A stretch of 64,000 nt of DNA from Macrotrachela quadricornifera (lineage: Eukaryota > Rotifera > Eurotatoria > Philodinida > Philodinidae), in the NCBI GenBank assembly GCA_022393335.1, contig JAJEKB010001024.1, positions 124,001-188,000 on the forward strand, written 5' to 3'. A program made the translations under genes and the position numbers. The notes under the pieces were generated by a model. That model did not search any database, was not told the origin of the DNA, and saw nothing but the letters and a program-made list of their open reading frames with translations. Shown here piece after piece: positions 1 to 12,075 of this stretch. Each line of letters begins with the position of its first letter. The stretch's first letter is position 1.

Positions 1-2275
1 TCGTCTTCACCTCCTTCTTGATCATCACCATCATCATCATCATCATTCTAAAAAGAGAATTAATTAAACCTTTTAATAATAAATTTTAATAACATACTTG
101 ATTTTCTTTTATATCATCTTCATTATTGTCATCATCTTCATCATCATCATTATGTTTCTTTTTCTTTGAATGCCGATTTAAAATAGCCATAATTGATTTT
201 TTCATACTATAAAATAAAATAAAATAAAATCATTAAAAAAATAGAATTTTAATTTACAGTTTTTTAATTTGTGCCGTTTTACTTGGTGCTAATGGTTTAT
301 CTTCATTTTCATCATCATCATCTTCTTCATCATCATCATCATTTTCATCTTGATCTTCATCTTCATCACCACTAGTTTCATCATCCGATCTAATCATAGA
401 AATGTATAGAGAAAATAATATAAAATGAATCGAAAATTTCGAGATTAAATCTTTGTTTATAAGAACGTATTTTATAACAGTCAAAACCTATAGATTAGGA
501 TTAAAATTTCATGTTTTTTTCTGAATATAAATTCAAATATTATTGATTAATTTTGATTTAAGAGTAGTAAGAGAATGTTTGAAAGTTTTTAGAAAATCAA
601 CGTGCATTTGTTATTCTCATAAATTGCTTTGTAAATGTGTTAAAAACAATTATAGTTAGCAGTTTTATGTAGCTTTGACACAAAATTACACGCATCTTCT
701 CAGATACTATTTCCTACACTAAATAAAATTTTTGATAAAAAAAAAAAACAATTCTTGATGCTTTATTAAAAGACAAAAAGAAATTGAAATCATACATTTT
801 ATAGAATAGATTTTATCCTCTAAATAGATGCGTTACAAAGGTAATAATTATTGATCTCAAAATTTTAAATATAAAATATCGTTTTTAAACTACTTTTTCA
901 AACTTTTTAAAGTTTCTTTTAATTATTCTCGTAAATAATTTTTTATTTAATGAGAAAAAATAATGTATAAAACATACTCTTCATATTCATAATAATCTTC
1001 ATCATCTTCTTCATATTCATCAATATCATCACTCAATAAATGATGTGTTAATGAATCTGGTTTAATTGATTCTGTATCACTTGATATTGGTTTTCGAGAA
1101 CGTTTTACTGCTGGTTTAGATTCCGATGATGAAGGTTTAGTTTCCTAATAAACAAAAAAACAAAATAGAATATTATCACATATATTAAAAACATACATCT
1201 TTTGTTCTCTTATAATCAGAAAAATTTTTTTATCTATTATTTTGTTCATTTCATCTTTAGATGTAAATGATTTGTACATATTCTCGATTTTACTTAATAT
1301 ATGATATTACTTAGAAAATACATACAATTGTATCTGAAATTTCACCATTGTTTGTTGTTGTTGTTTCAGCAATTTTATGATCTAAAACATCATCTGCTGG
1401 AGTATTTTCTTCATCAGCATGTGTAATTACATCAGATTTAATTTGATCAGAATCAACAGATGAAATAACATTATCTTGATTTGGTGATGCTTCTGAATCT
1501 CGACTGAAATAAAATAAAATAAAGTGTGTTTTTTTTTAATTAAAAAAAAAAATAAAAATATTTTTACAGTTCTTTTAGTTTTTGTAAATTTTTTGTTTTT
1601 TCATCATCATCATTTATTAATGGATTTTGTAATGTTCGTTTAGAAATTAATGGTGAATGAAACTTTTTTTCATTATCATTATTATAACGTTGAAGAATTT
1701 CTTCAATTGGTAATTTAGCTTCTTTTTTTAATAATTGTGCTTCATCAACATTTAATTCATCATTATGATGATTTTCATCACTTGTACTTGTTGGTAATGT
1801 AATTGCATGTGATCGATTATCTATTTGTTCATCATTATCATCATCATTTTTATCTTTTGAATCAGCTAATTCTTGTAAAATTTCTTTTATATTTGGTTCA
1901 AGTAATAATGAATCAAATTTAAGAAAAGCTTCAATTAATGCATCATTTAATCGTCCTTCATGATATGAATCAAGTTGTTTTAAAAAATCTGGTAAATGTC
2001 GTGAACAATAAAGAGCTATTTCAGCTCCACCATGACCATCATAAACAGCAAAAAATGATGTTTTATCATCAAAATTAAGTATAGCATTATGTGCATCCTA
2101 CATAAATCAAAACAAAAAAATTTCTTTTTTTTTTTTTTTTAAAGAAAAACAAAATACATCATACTTCTTGTGACATTCGCCATCCTTGCATTGAACTTGC
2201 AGCAAAAGCTAAACGATTATTTGAACCTTCATTTGTGTCTTTATCACAAATAGGTGATGATAAATAGGCACCCAT
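1..2275 (-). CDS. PPM1G: Protein phosphatase 1G (PP2C family), 3'-truncated by the window edge
   Basis: Metal-dependent Ser/Thr phosphatase; the vertebrate family member is nuclear and acts on splicing and chromatin substrates. Exons, given in ascending order: 1-47, 98-206, 258-389, 978-1144, 1326-1503, 1568-2097, 2165-2275, all GT-AG and in frame, giving 424 codons before the edge. The N-terminus MGAYLSSP, then SSMQGWRMSQE joined across intron 1 to DAHN, and FFAVYDGHGGAEIALYC (about residues 52-68) are the PPM1G signature; D57 and G58 are the metal-binding pair. Next comes a long Ser/Asp/Glu-rich insertion (about 150-420) that splits the catalytic domain, as in animal PPM1G. It ends in Asp/Glu runs encoded by GAT/GAA repeats. 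The second catalytic half lies left of position 1. The intron at 390-977 is unusually long (588 bp). Identification is secure; exact borders of the acidic exons are less so. Confidence 0.93.
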
Positions 2276-2650
2276 TTAGAAATAATAAATTGTCAAAAAT
2301 AAATTTTTTCACTTATATAAATATATATATATTTCAAAAATATATGAAAGAGAAGACAAGCAATAATTGAATTTTGCTAAATTTTCTACCAATTATTTTA
2401 TGTTCTTAAAGCCTTTATTTTGGATTTTCAGATTTTGTCAAGCAAAATATGACAATAGAGGGCGCTTGGAAACGAATAAAAAAACAATATTTAAAAATGT
2501 CAATTGTAAAACAAATTAATCTACATTAGCAAATAGTAAAAGATTTCTGTTTCTTTTTTGATAAAAAGTTTAGTTATGTGTCACAATAAAATTTTTTATG
2601 CAAAATATTCTATCTAAAAATTAGTTTTTATATTAAGCAATATATATATA

Positions 2651-3190
2651 TCGGGTGGTCCATAAATAACTGTGCAATAAGAAATTTGAATATCTACATT
2701 ACAGCTCGAGCAAACGAGTTCATTTTTTTATCAGTGATAGAGACGCGTCCAAAGTTTATATTCATAAAGACAGATCTAGGGAGACCCTTTCGTAAGTATC
2801 ACTATTGACCTCAACAAGAAAAATTTTACTTTTTCACAGTTAGAAAACAAAGTAACTTTGTCGAAAAAAATTGAATATCCCCGCTACGGCTCGAGCTAAC
2901 GAGCTGATTCTTTTATCAATGATAGAGGTATGTTCAAGCTTTAGATTCATAAAGACACGCCTAGAGAGATCCTTTGTTAAGTATATTGTTTTCTATCCTA
3001 TCTGTGAAAAAGTAAAATTTTTCTTGTTGAGGTCAATAGTGATACTTACGAAAGGGTCTCCCTAGATCTGTCTTTATGGATATAAACTTTGGACGCGTCT
3101 CTATCATTGATAAAAAAATGAGCTCATTTGCTTAAGCAGTAATGTAGATATTCAAATTTCTTATCGCACAGTTACTTATGGACCACCCGG
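2651..3190. mobile_element. Fold-back MITE with about 190 bp terminal inverted repeats (element A)
   Basis: The left end reads CGGGTGGTCCATAAATAACT from 2652, and its reverse complement with few changes ends at 3189. The arms run about 190 bp inward (2651-2840 against 3000-3190). The element sits in a TA-rich run and is flanked by TA on each side, as expected for Tc1/mariner-type insertion. The core (2872-2974) is a diverged direct copy of part of the left arm (2686-2790), sharing the CTCGAG..AACGAG..TTTTATCA pattern, so the element has a nested repeat. No transposase is encoded; it would be non-autonomous. The superfamily assignment rests on the ends and the TA flanks only. Confidence 0.75.
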
Positions 3191-3238
3191 TATATATCAA
3201 ACATATGAAGCTCTTCAATAATCATGCAATGAGTTAGA

Positions 3239-3963
3239 AAAGAGTACTTCAAAAACTTTGGTGAAGTTAGGGGTAGATTCAACTTTTTTCAATGAACATT
3301 CGCACATTAATCTATATCTAAACAGCTCATCAATGCATCTTATACAACTCAACGAGCTCTATCCAATGAGACAATCAAATTTTTCATAACTCAAAGTATG
3401 ATCCAGAAAATCTCACAATATTGTATTTTCTTAACGAAATGTTAACACTATACTCGAGTAAAAGCTGTCCAATTTCACTTCCTTCACTGTATCTATTCTG
3501 AAAATACTTGTGCTCGATGCAACTCAATGAAGTCTATTCAATAGTATACACAGATCATCGGTAGGTCAAAGTATGGTTTTCAGATTTTCTCTGTATCCAT
3601 CTATCAATTCAAAAATCATACTTTCAATTATCGAATATCTCAGTATAGCATTGAATAGAGTTCATCGAATTGCATCAGACACAAACATTTTCAGAATAGA
3701 CACAATGAAGGAAATGAAATTGGACAGCTTTTACTCGAGTATAGTGTCAACATTTCGTCAAGAGAAAAACAATATTTTGAGATCTTCTGGGTCATAATTT
3801 GAGTTATGGAAAATTTGATTGTACCAGTGGATAGAGCTCATTGAATTGTATAAGACGTATTGATGAGCTGTTTAGACATAGGTTAACGTGCGAATGTTCG
3901 TGGGAAAAAGTTGAATCTCGCGCTAACTTCATAAACGTCATATATAAGATATTCTACTCTTGT
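3239..3963. repeat. Large imperfect palindrome, about 725 bp (element B)
   Basis: The left arm (about 3239-3560) and the reverse complement of the right arm (about 3620-3963) align over most of their length. Clear paired blocks include AAACAGCTCATCAAT (from 3323) and its mate near 3870, ACTCGAGTAAAAGCTGTCC on the left with its mate near 3722-3742, and GAACATTCGCAC with its mate near 3890. The centre is near 3596. No coding content. The edges are diffuse, and I could not define a target duplication. Confidence 0.7.
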
Positions 3964-4716
3964 CAAAAAAATATTTAGAAGTTTAGTCTTCATTAATCAT
4001 ACTTTTACAATTTTGCTAGCCATTAATAATAACGACAATTGCTAAATAACCAAAAAATCCATCTAGTTTTAGTCAATATAAATTATTTTCTAATTAAAAA
4101 TTCAAATCGATTGTCTTTATTTTTTTTAACATCATTCTTAATCTATTAATATACACATGAAAAGATATCTTAAAGTATTTTTAATATCAGATAAGAGATC
4201 TAATTGAGAAATAATTTCGATTTCTTTATCTTGTGTTTATAAAACAAATAATCATTCAAATTTCATAAAATATTCAGAGCATAAAGGATAATCGATAATT
4301 CACTATCGTTTTTTTCATATCTATTTAAATATAATTCATGTTTCTCAGTAACACTTTCTTTCCTGACTTAAACCCTAGTTGAGGTTTACGACCGTGCTTG
4401 TTTGATCTGGGCATGAATAATTTCTGTTAGGTATATTATTTTATCATCAATCTGAATAATTGGCTAATAGAACAAGTATTACCATTTCAACATCATATTG
4501 TAATTAATAATACATATCGATGTTGAATGCTTCAAACGTGATCTGGAATACTGAAATCAGTATTGATCAAGCAACATTCTATCAACACCATTTTTTTTTC
4601 TAAATAAAACTAATTATTACCATAGATTGTAGATTCTGAATTTATTATTGTGTACATCAACTATCTTTTATTGAATAAGAATAAAATAAGTTGAGATGAC
4701 TAAATAAATGTTTTTT

Positions 4717-5243
4717 GACGTTATATTTAAGATATAATAAAAACGTTCTGATCACGGCGCTTAAAAACCTTATCGGATAAAGCAATTGTAGAACTTTTTA
4801 AGACGTATTCAATAGCATATAGTAAATTCTGTTTATATAAGACTTTGAAGCAATTAAAGTTAACTTAGTATTAGACTATTACATATTCGTACTCACGCCC
4901 ATCAGCATCCACATTCACAAGTTGACATGAGATGCTACGTATTTGAAGTTGTAGCCCGGCAAAAGTACTATAAAATCGTATGGGAAAAAAAATATTCCAC
5001 AGATACTTTCGATTGTTATCAAATTCAGATGTGGATATGTAGTCATCTATTAGTAAATTGATCCTAATTGCTTCAAAATCGTGTGTAAATAGAATCTACT
5101 ATATACCATTCGATGGCTCTTAAAAAGCTTTACAGCTTAGTGTATTTAGTTTCTCATTTCTGAATAGATCACCTTATCCGACAAGGTCCTTTAAATGCTA
5201 TGATCAAAACTTTTTTGCTACACCTTAAGTTTAATGTGACGCG
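4717..5243. repeat. Imperfect palindrome, about 525 bp (element C)
   Basis: The left part (from about 4717, through CTTATCGGATAAAG and TTTTGAAGCAATT-like blocks) pairs with the reverse complement of the right part (to about 5243, with ACCTTATCCGACAAGG and CTTCAAAATCG). The arms are more diverged than in elements A and B, with small indels. The core (about 4890-5030) has no obvious partner. No reading frame of interest. It is probably an old non-autonomous element, but the superfamily is not assignable from the sequence. Confidence 0.6.
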
Positions 5244-6104
5244 GCTACATATTTCGGATTTCTTTGAACTTTTGTCATCGTATGTTGACGCGAACGTTGT
5301 TTCTCCTTTTTTAGTTTGGTTTTTGAACGAAAAAAATTAAAGTTCTAAACTATCAACTATCTCAACATTAAATCAATGCGTAATATACTGTAGTCACCTT
5401 ACATTTAACTAAAAGAGTCAGTGCATGGGTAATTTCTCGTAAATATGAATAAATTATATATAGTTTGCTCTTATGTTAAAGTGTCTCTCATGTGTCAACG
5501 AATTTTTCCAACTTTCTCCGGTAGAGAAGTTTCGCAGTGTATTATTAGACGTATAAAATTATATAAATTTATGCATTTGATAGATGTCAGCTGCTATTTC
5601 GTCAATCCAAAAACATTACTGTTGATCTGGGTGACATTTTTTCAAACATATAGAAAAATGCTGATAGTCATTTTTCTTAATATAAATTGAGAAACATAAA
5701 CTGTTAACAATGATAAGAAAATTCTAATCTTAATGTATTAGTGAAATATGTTTCTTATTGTTAAAAATTTTCTGTTAGTTTTGAACAAATGGAAGAGAAC
5801 TTGTATTGTTGTTTTCGAAACGATCAAATTAAAACAAAATCTTTTCTGGACTTGATCTTGATTTTTTTTGGTTTCATTTAAAGATATTTCATACAGATAA
5901 AGGAAAAAAAGGAAAAAAAAAAATCTTTTTATTGTTGTTGTTGTTGTTGTTATTGTTGTGAACGACAAGATAGAAATCTATATGCCACAAGAAGAGAAAA
6001 AAATATTAAAAGTATAATTGATGGTTGTTTATGTAAATGATAATGCCATCAATCAAAGATTAGATAATTCGAATAATAATATACAGACGAAAAAAAAGAT
6101 TTGA

Positions 6105-8309
6105 TTATGTTGAAGTTTTTTCTTTTGACTGTTCAACATTTTGAATTGGTTTTACTGCTTCTGATTCATTTAATTCTTGTTCATTATCAAGAACATCATC
6201 ATCATCATCATCATCATCCATTGATGAATCTGGATCATTATCATCATGATCAAATATATCATCAAGATTAGTAGCATCATTTGATGTTGAACTTGGATCA
6301 AGTGCAACAGCATCATTGATTATTTCACGAGTACGTGCATCAATTTGTTGAGATTTTGTTATTGAAGATGATGATAGACGTGATGAAGATGTGCTATTAT
6401 TATTTATATTTTGTGATGATTCAAACTTTGCTTTTAATTTTTTTAAACGTTGAAATATTGAACCATATTCAAATTGACCACGACGATCACCAAATGGATC
6501 CTAAAATTTATTTAAACCAAAAAAAAAAAACTTTTTTTTTAATAAATAATATATAGTTTTACCATCATTTGTTGTCCATCTTTATTAGAATTTTCTGTAC
6601 ATACTTCAACATATAAATCATAGAAATCAAAAAATTGTTTGATCATTACTTCCCTAAATTATAATATTTTATTAATATATAATTTTATTTAAATCTATAT
6701 ACCGTAATTGTTTAGGACATGAATTTTCATTTTCAAGCATTTCACATACAGCAACACGCAATGTTTCATGTTTTATTATTTCATTATAAGTTTTCGAATC
6801 ACCTGATGTACGTTCCTAAATTTCAAAATATTATAAATTAAAATTTTCTTTTCCTTTTATTTTTCTCAAATATACATGTTCAAAACCGGGTTCATTATGA
6901 TATGGTTTTTCCGACATTAATGACTGAATAGAAATAAGTAGCGATGATATACATTGGGCCGGAGACCATGATGGACCACTCCATGTACTAAACAAGTATA
7001 TAGAAATGATTGTTTAGTCATAAATTAAATATATATATATACATACCCGAGAATGGATAAACAAACTTTACCATTACGATAAAGATTTGGATTAAAACGA
7101 ACTGTATTATTTCCAGTAGTCATTAAACGACAACGAGGAGCTCGAATAGGACTAAAAAAAAAATATATATCAGACCTTGAAATGAACAGACTAATCCAAT
7201 AAAAGTTATCTCTTGGATCGAATAAGCTAAGTTTTTCATTAGACTTATCTAATCCAATACTTTTGATCAAATTTTATGCCTATCATAAGTGAAAGATATT
7301 TTTTGATCGAAACACTAAGTAGATTTCAATTTATAGTTATAATTTAAATTGTTTGTATCACTTGTGTAGATGTAAAGTTCTATAGTGTATCAACTACATT
7401 AATTAATATAAGAACGTATCAACGATGTAAAGTTTATAAGTATCAAATAATCTAACTTCGCTTAGCAAGGAATATCCTGAAAAGTATACCACTTTTCGTA
7501 TAGAAAACAATTCTACGGATTTTGTACTAGTTTTCTAAATGAAAGTTTTTCCTTAATTTTAACTATCCGATGAAATAGCATGTGATCGAAAATAATATAT
7601 ACGTGAGAAAAAAACGAATACATACAAGAATCAAGTTTATTTTTCTCAGATATATACTATTAAATTCAAATATTTTTCAACATGTTTTGTTCATTTGTCT
7701 GATTCAAGAGGGATATCAACTTATTTTGTATGGATTTATATACATATTTTTTTTTGCATACTTACTAATCAGGTGGACAACGGATAAGAAAATAAAAAAA
7801 TCCACCTAAAGAAACAAACAATGAAAAAATACAAAACTAAAACTAAAATTTTTTAATATTTTACCTTCATATGGTGTATCAAAGGGACCAACAATAAGAG
7901 CATGAATCTAGAAATATTTATTTAAAAATAATTATTACCAAAAAATATCCATACTTTAGTAATATTATCAGGATCTGGTGCAATAAACATACCCGGTGGA
8001 GGATCTTTGAATACACTCCATATATCACTAATTAATAAAATATTTTTTTTTATTTATGATTAATTATTAATATATATATAGAAAAGAAAACAAAATCTAC
8101 CGTTTTATTCGTGCTAAACAAGTTGCACTTGGTTGTTGCATATCCCAATCAGCACAATGGAATGGATCCCATGGATTTCTCATTATACTTGATACATCAT
8201 CAACAGCAGTAGCTGAAGCTGAACTATTTGAATCATCATGGTCAAATCCATTTAATAATTGTGATATTGTACTAGTTGTTGTTGTTGTTATATTATTGCT
8301 ATTACTCAT
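6105..8309 (-). CDS. UBE2Z: Ubiquitin-conjugating enzyme E2 Z
   Basis: E2 enzyme; in vertebrates UBE2Z is charged by UBA6 and passes on ubiquitin or FAT10. Exons in ascending order: 6105-6500, 6563-6653, 6703-6815, 6876-6987, 7047-7151, 7766-7805, 7865-7907, 7955-8027, 8101-8309; nine exons, 393 aa. The start is the ATG at 8309 (MSNSNN). Signature segments are [36 protein letters not shown] and then [18 protein letters not shown], with the catalytic Cys at residue 152. The UBE2Z-specific C-terminal extension follows ([26 protein letters not shown]), ending in a Ser/Asp-rich tail with an eight-Asp run. The N-terminus is Thr/Ser-rich. Length is close to animal UBE2Z. The 614 bp intron at 7152-7765 stands out among introns of 47-74 bp. 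Confidence 0.95.
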
Positions 8310-8827
8310 GATAAATCTTCTTAAATTATTTATTATCAATTAAATTTGTTAATATCGTACTATTATTATTATTATTATTATTATTACCGGTTACCAAACT
8401 TTCAAAAGAAGAAATAAGTATTTACTACATGGATCTTAATACCAATTAACAAACAAAAGAGAATAAATATAAATAAAATTTCTATTTTACTTACCTATTG
8501 TGTAAAACTTAGAATTACATTAAATAACTATCGCGTCAAGAAAAAAAAACAGAAAGAAGCAAATCGAATGTTTGAAAATTTAATCTAAAATATCGAAATA
8601 TTATTTTTTTTTTAATTGGTCTAAATTTAATATTCTTTTTTTTCTTTTTTGTTAAACACACAAATAATACAACAAATAAAGATCAACGGATTCAAAGAAA
8701 AAGAAGAAAAAAAAAAAAAAAAGAAAAATTGCTCATAAAAGAAATTTAACTTTCAAAAACGAATACATTTCTTTTGTTTACAAATAAACAAAAAAAAAAA
8801 AGATTTTTTCTTTTATTAAATTAATAT
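8310..8827. other. Intergenic: 5' side of UBE2Z and 3' side of the ELAV-like gene
   Basis: 518 bp of A/T-rich sequence between two minus-strand genes. It holds a short TAT trinucleotide run (about 8360-8387) and long poly-A tracts near 8700 and 8790. No gene seen. Confidence 0.6.
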
Positions 8828-11064
8828 TTATTGTTTAAATCGTACTTGAATTGTTCGACCTTGAAATATTGTACCATCAAGACGATCAACAGCATGACAT
8901 GCATCATCATAATGACGCATTGTTATAAATGAATAACCTTTTGATTCACCTGTTGTATAATTTCTTACAATATATACACGATAAACATCACCATAACGTC
9001 GAAATAATTCTTCTACATCATTTTCATCACAATCATGTGGTAAACCAAATGCATATATAACAAAACCATTTGGATCAATAGCTTGTTGACAACCTTTTGA
9101 AATCAGATCACAAGCAGCTGCAAGTGATGATGAATTATTAAGATTATTTGATAAACATGAATTTATATTTAATGAACGTGATGATGAATTATTTAGAGTT
9201 GTTGACAATATGTTTGAATTATGTTTTGATGATGATGTTGATGATGAATATGAACGTGGTAAACCTGGTGATGATTCACGTATACGAGAAGAACGACTAT
9301 TTCCACTATCATAATATGGTGGTGGTGACGATGGACTTAAATCTCTCCTGAAACAAAAAAATCACGATGATCAAATTAATTTTTGATCAAAAAAAAAGTT
9401 TTTTTTTACAAACATGTTCATTGTTGTTCGATGATGATGATGTAGAGCTGCTGCATAATAAGGATCTATCATACTCAATGGTGGTAAACTAGGTGGATAA
9501 CCATATGGTCCATTGGATGTTGTTATTGGTAAACGAGATGATAAATTATTATTATTTCCTGGTGATGTTGTTGTTGTTGTTGTTGTTGTTTTTTTTGGAT
9601 CAGCATATTTAACAGATATAGGTGTATGTGAACCTGATGGTATATAACCATCAAGTGCTTTAACAGCTCGTTCAGCATATCGAGTTGATGTCATAAGAAC
9701 AAATGCAACACCACGTGATATTCTTGTACGTGGATCACGTAAAACTTTTGTTTGACTAATTTTTCCATATTTTGAAAAAAGACGTTCTAACATTTTTTCA
9801 TCAAAATCATCTGGTAAATCAGTTATATATATATTAGGATTTTTTTCTATTGAAGAAGATAAATTTATATATTTATCATTATTTATATCATCATTATTAT
9901 TTGATTTTGGTTGAGCATATGATACTTTTAATTTTTTATGTTCAATTCTATATCCATTAAATTTTTTTATTGCTTTTATAGCATCTTCTTTTGTATGATA
10001 TTCAATAAAACCATAACAATATGAATGACCTGTATGACGATCAGTTATTAATTTACATAATTTAATTGGTGCAATACGAGCAAATAATTGATAAAAATCT
10101 GATTCACGTAATGATGCTGGTAAATAATTGACTATTAATTGTGTACCCTTATTATTTTTTGGTAAAGAAATTTGCGATGATTCAGGACTTTGACTATTTC
10201 TTTCATTAATTGATGATGATGAACGATGTTTTTTATGACGATGACGACGATTATGTCGTTCACTTGGTGTACTATTACCTGAAAAATAATAAGAAAAAAA
10301 AAATTTTTTTTATAGTATATTTTTAAAGTAATTAACATAAGATATATTGGAAACTAGTGATAAGAGCTAGTTTTTCCTCAAATATTTGAAATAATCAGTA
10401 TGATTATTCATTGAAACAGTTCATGAAATTGATAGTTCGATTTGATCTGAGAGAACTGATGAAAATTTACCTTCAATTATTCCTTCTTCGTCATTTGATG
10501 ATGATATTTCCTGTTCAGATTGTAATTGTTCACTTTCACTTGAATTTGTTTCTAATGAACTTTTAGAATTTTCATTATCTGATTTATCATGATGTATTGT
10601 TGATACTGTTTCTTTTTTACTAAAAATTTATAAGAATATAAATTTAAATTAATAATTTTTTATTTAAAAATAGAAAATAAAAACCTTCGTTTAACTGAAT
10701 GTTGATGATGTGTTGATGAACGTTTATTTGATTTCGATTGTTTATGATGATGATGATGTCGATGATGATGACGATGATGTGATCGTTTTTTTTGATGACT
10801 TTGATCAGTGTCTGACATAATTGGTGAAGATATTTCATTAATTATTGATTTAGAATTATTATCTGATTTTACAAATTCATGATCATTTTGATCTTGTTCT
10901 TCATCGGTATCATCTCTTTCTATTAATGACTTATTTGGTGTTGATGGTCCACGTCTAGGTGATGTTGAAATACCTCGTTTTTCATTATTTGATATTGGTG
11001 AACGAGAACGTGATAAGGCTTCTGATGATGATGATGAATGTAAACGTGATGTTCTTGTTTCCAT
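8828..11064 (-). CDS. ELAV/Hu-like RNA-binding protein with three RRMs and a long N-terminal extension
   Basis: Exons in ascending order: 8828-9347, 9414-10278, 10471-10619, 10685-11064; 637 aa. RRM1 (about 222-300) begins TQLIVNYLPAS and ends LKVSYAQP, which are ELAV hallmarks. RRM2 (about 325-405) follows after a short linker, with IYITDLPDDFDEK and ISRGVAFV. A long low-complexity hinge rich in Thr, Asn and Ser comes next. RRM3 (about 558-637) closes the protein with GFVIYAFGLPHDCDEND and GYSFITM. This RRM1-RRM2-hinge-RRM3 order is that of ELAV proteins, which bind AU/U-rich RNA. The first 220 residues (Ser/Arg dipeptides, His runs, acidic stretches) are not usual for the family, which is typically 320-400 aa. 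The exon 3 donor was placed at 9413 because only that junction keeps RRM3 in frame. A 5'-UTR exon border is likely at 11107. Confidence 0.88.
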
Positions 11065-12075
11065 CAGCCGTTATCAAATTGATATTGATGGGAAAACAGT
11101 GTAGATTCTAAAAAATATAAATAAATAAAATTTTTTTTTATATTTATAAAAATAAAGTTTTTTTTTCTAATCATCAGTTAATCAATAAAAAAAATTATTT
11201 TTTTTTGTTTAATCAAGCAGCAGTAAACAGAATAGCATCACACACAGTGTTGATTTGGTTTTTAGAATCTGATATATTTATATCATCTACTTTACCTCTT
11301 ATATTAAAATATTTGATGCTCATTATCAGAATAAAAGATATATAGATATATATATGTATATAGACAAATCAATATAAGAACAACAACAGAAGAATTAGTA
11401 TTATATAAATAACAAAACAAATAAATATTCTTTAAAACAACAACATATATAAACCATTTGAATAAATCCTATTTTTAGTCTTAATTGGATATTAATAATA
11501 TAATAAAAAAAACAAAAAAAATATAACGAAAACAAAATATAAATATATACGACAAAACCGAATTTTTTGTCGGTAATTATAAATTTGACAAAAATAAACA
11601 AACAAATCAATCAATATAATCTATAAGAAAAAATATTTAAAAAAAGAATCCCTTCATATATCTTCATAACATACTTATAACATCAAAACCAAAATTAATA
11701 TAATAATCTAAAAGAACAAAAAGAAAATAATTAATCATGAATTTTTTTTTGAGTTTGTTTATTTGAATAATAGTGGAAAAAAAACGAAAAAGATGAATAA
11801 ATCATCTATAAACAACAAAAAAAAAAAGAGACAGAAATAATAAAGGTTATAACGATAACAAATGAAAAAAAAATTCATCATCCACGGATATACGAAAGGA
11901 AGAAGAAAAAAAAAAGAAAGATCCAGTAACCACCCAAAATCCCAAGCAAAATAAAGAAATCAAACTTGCAGAATTAAAAGATAAATGTTCTTTTTGTTTT
12001 TTGATTTTCTTTTCATAACAATCAACAAACAAAATAATAAGTAAGCGAAAAAAAAAAATAAAGAATGTTAGTTAT
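11065..12075. other. Intergenic: 5' UTR of the ELAV-like gene and 3' flank of eIF4B
   Basis: About 1 kb of A/T-rich sequence with poly-A/T runs. A splice acceptor (reverse strand, exon from 11107) suggests a non-coding first exon of the ELAV-like gene farther upstream. No other gene seen. Confidence 0.5.

Larger units (their letters stand above)
2276..6104. other. Intergenic block filled with palindromic elements
   Basis: This is the 3.8 kb between the 5' end of PPM1G and the 3' end of UBE2Z, both on the minus strand. No reading frame here has domain-like content; the short ORFs lie inside inverted-repeat arms. Three palindromic elements occupy 2651-3190, 3239-3963 and 4717-5243 and are listed separately. 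The rest (2276-2650, 3964-4716, 5244-6104) is AT-rich sequence in which I see no gene. Confidence 0.7.

Noticed and set aside
3573..3797. 74-codon ORF inside element B
   Set aside because: It lies within a palindrome arm, has no domain-like composition, and its partner arm does not conserve the frame.
8360..8390. Repeat that might suggest a CRISPR-like or telomeric array
   Set aside because: Simple TAT trinucleotide microsatellite; no spacers.
9148..9351. Plus-strand ORF opposite the ELAV-like gene
   Set aside because: Met/Leu/Asn-rich shadow of the minus-strand coding exon.
9408..9413. Donor GTAAAA at 9409 for ELAV-like exon 3
   Set aside because: Using it puts the next exon in a frame with an early stop; the donor GTTTGT at 9413 keeps the frame into RRM3.
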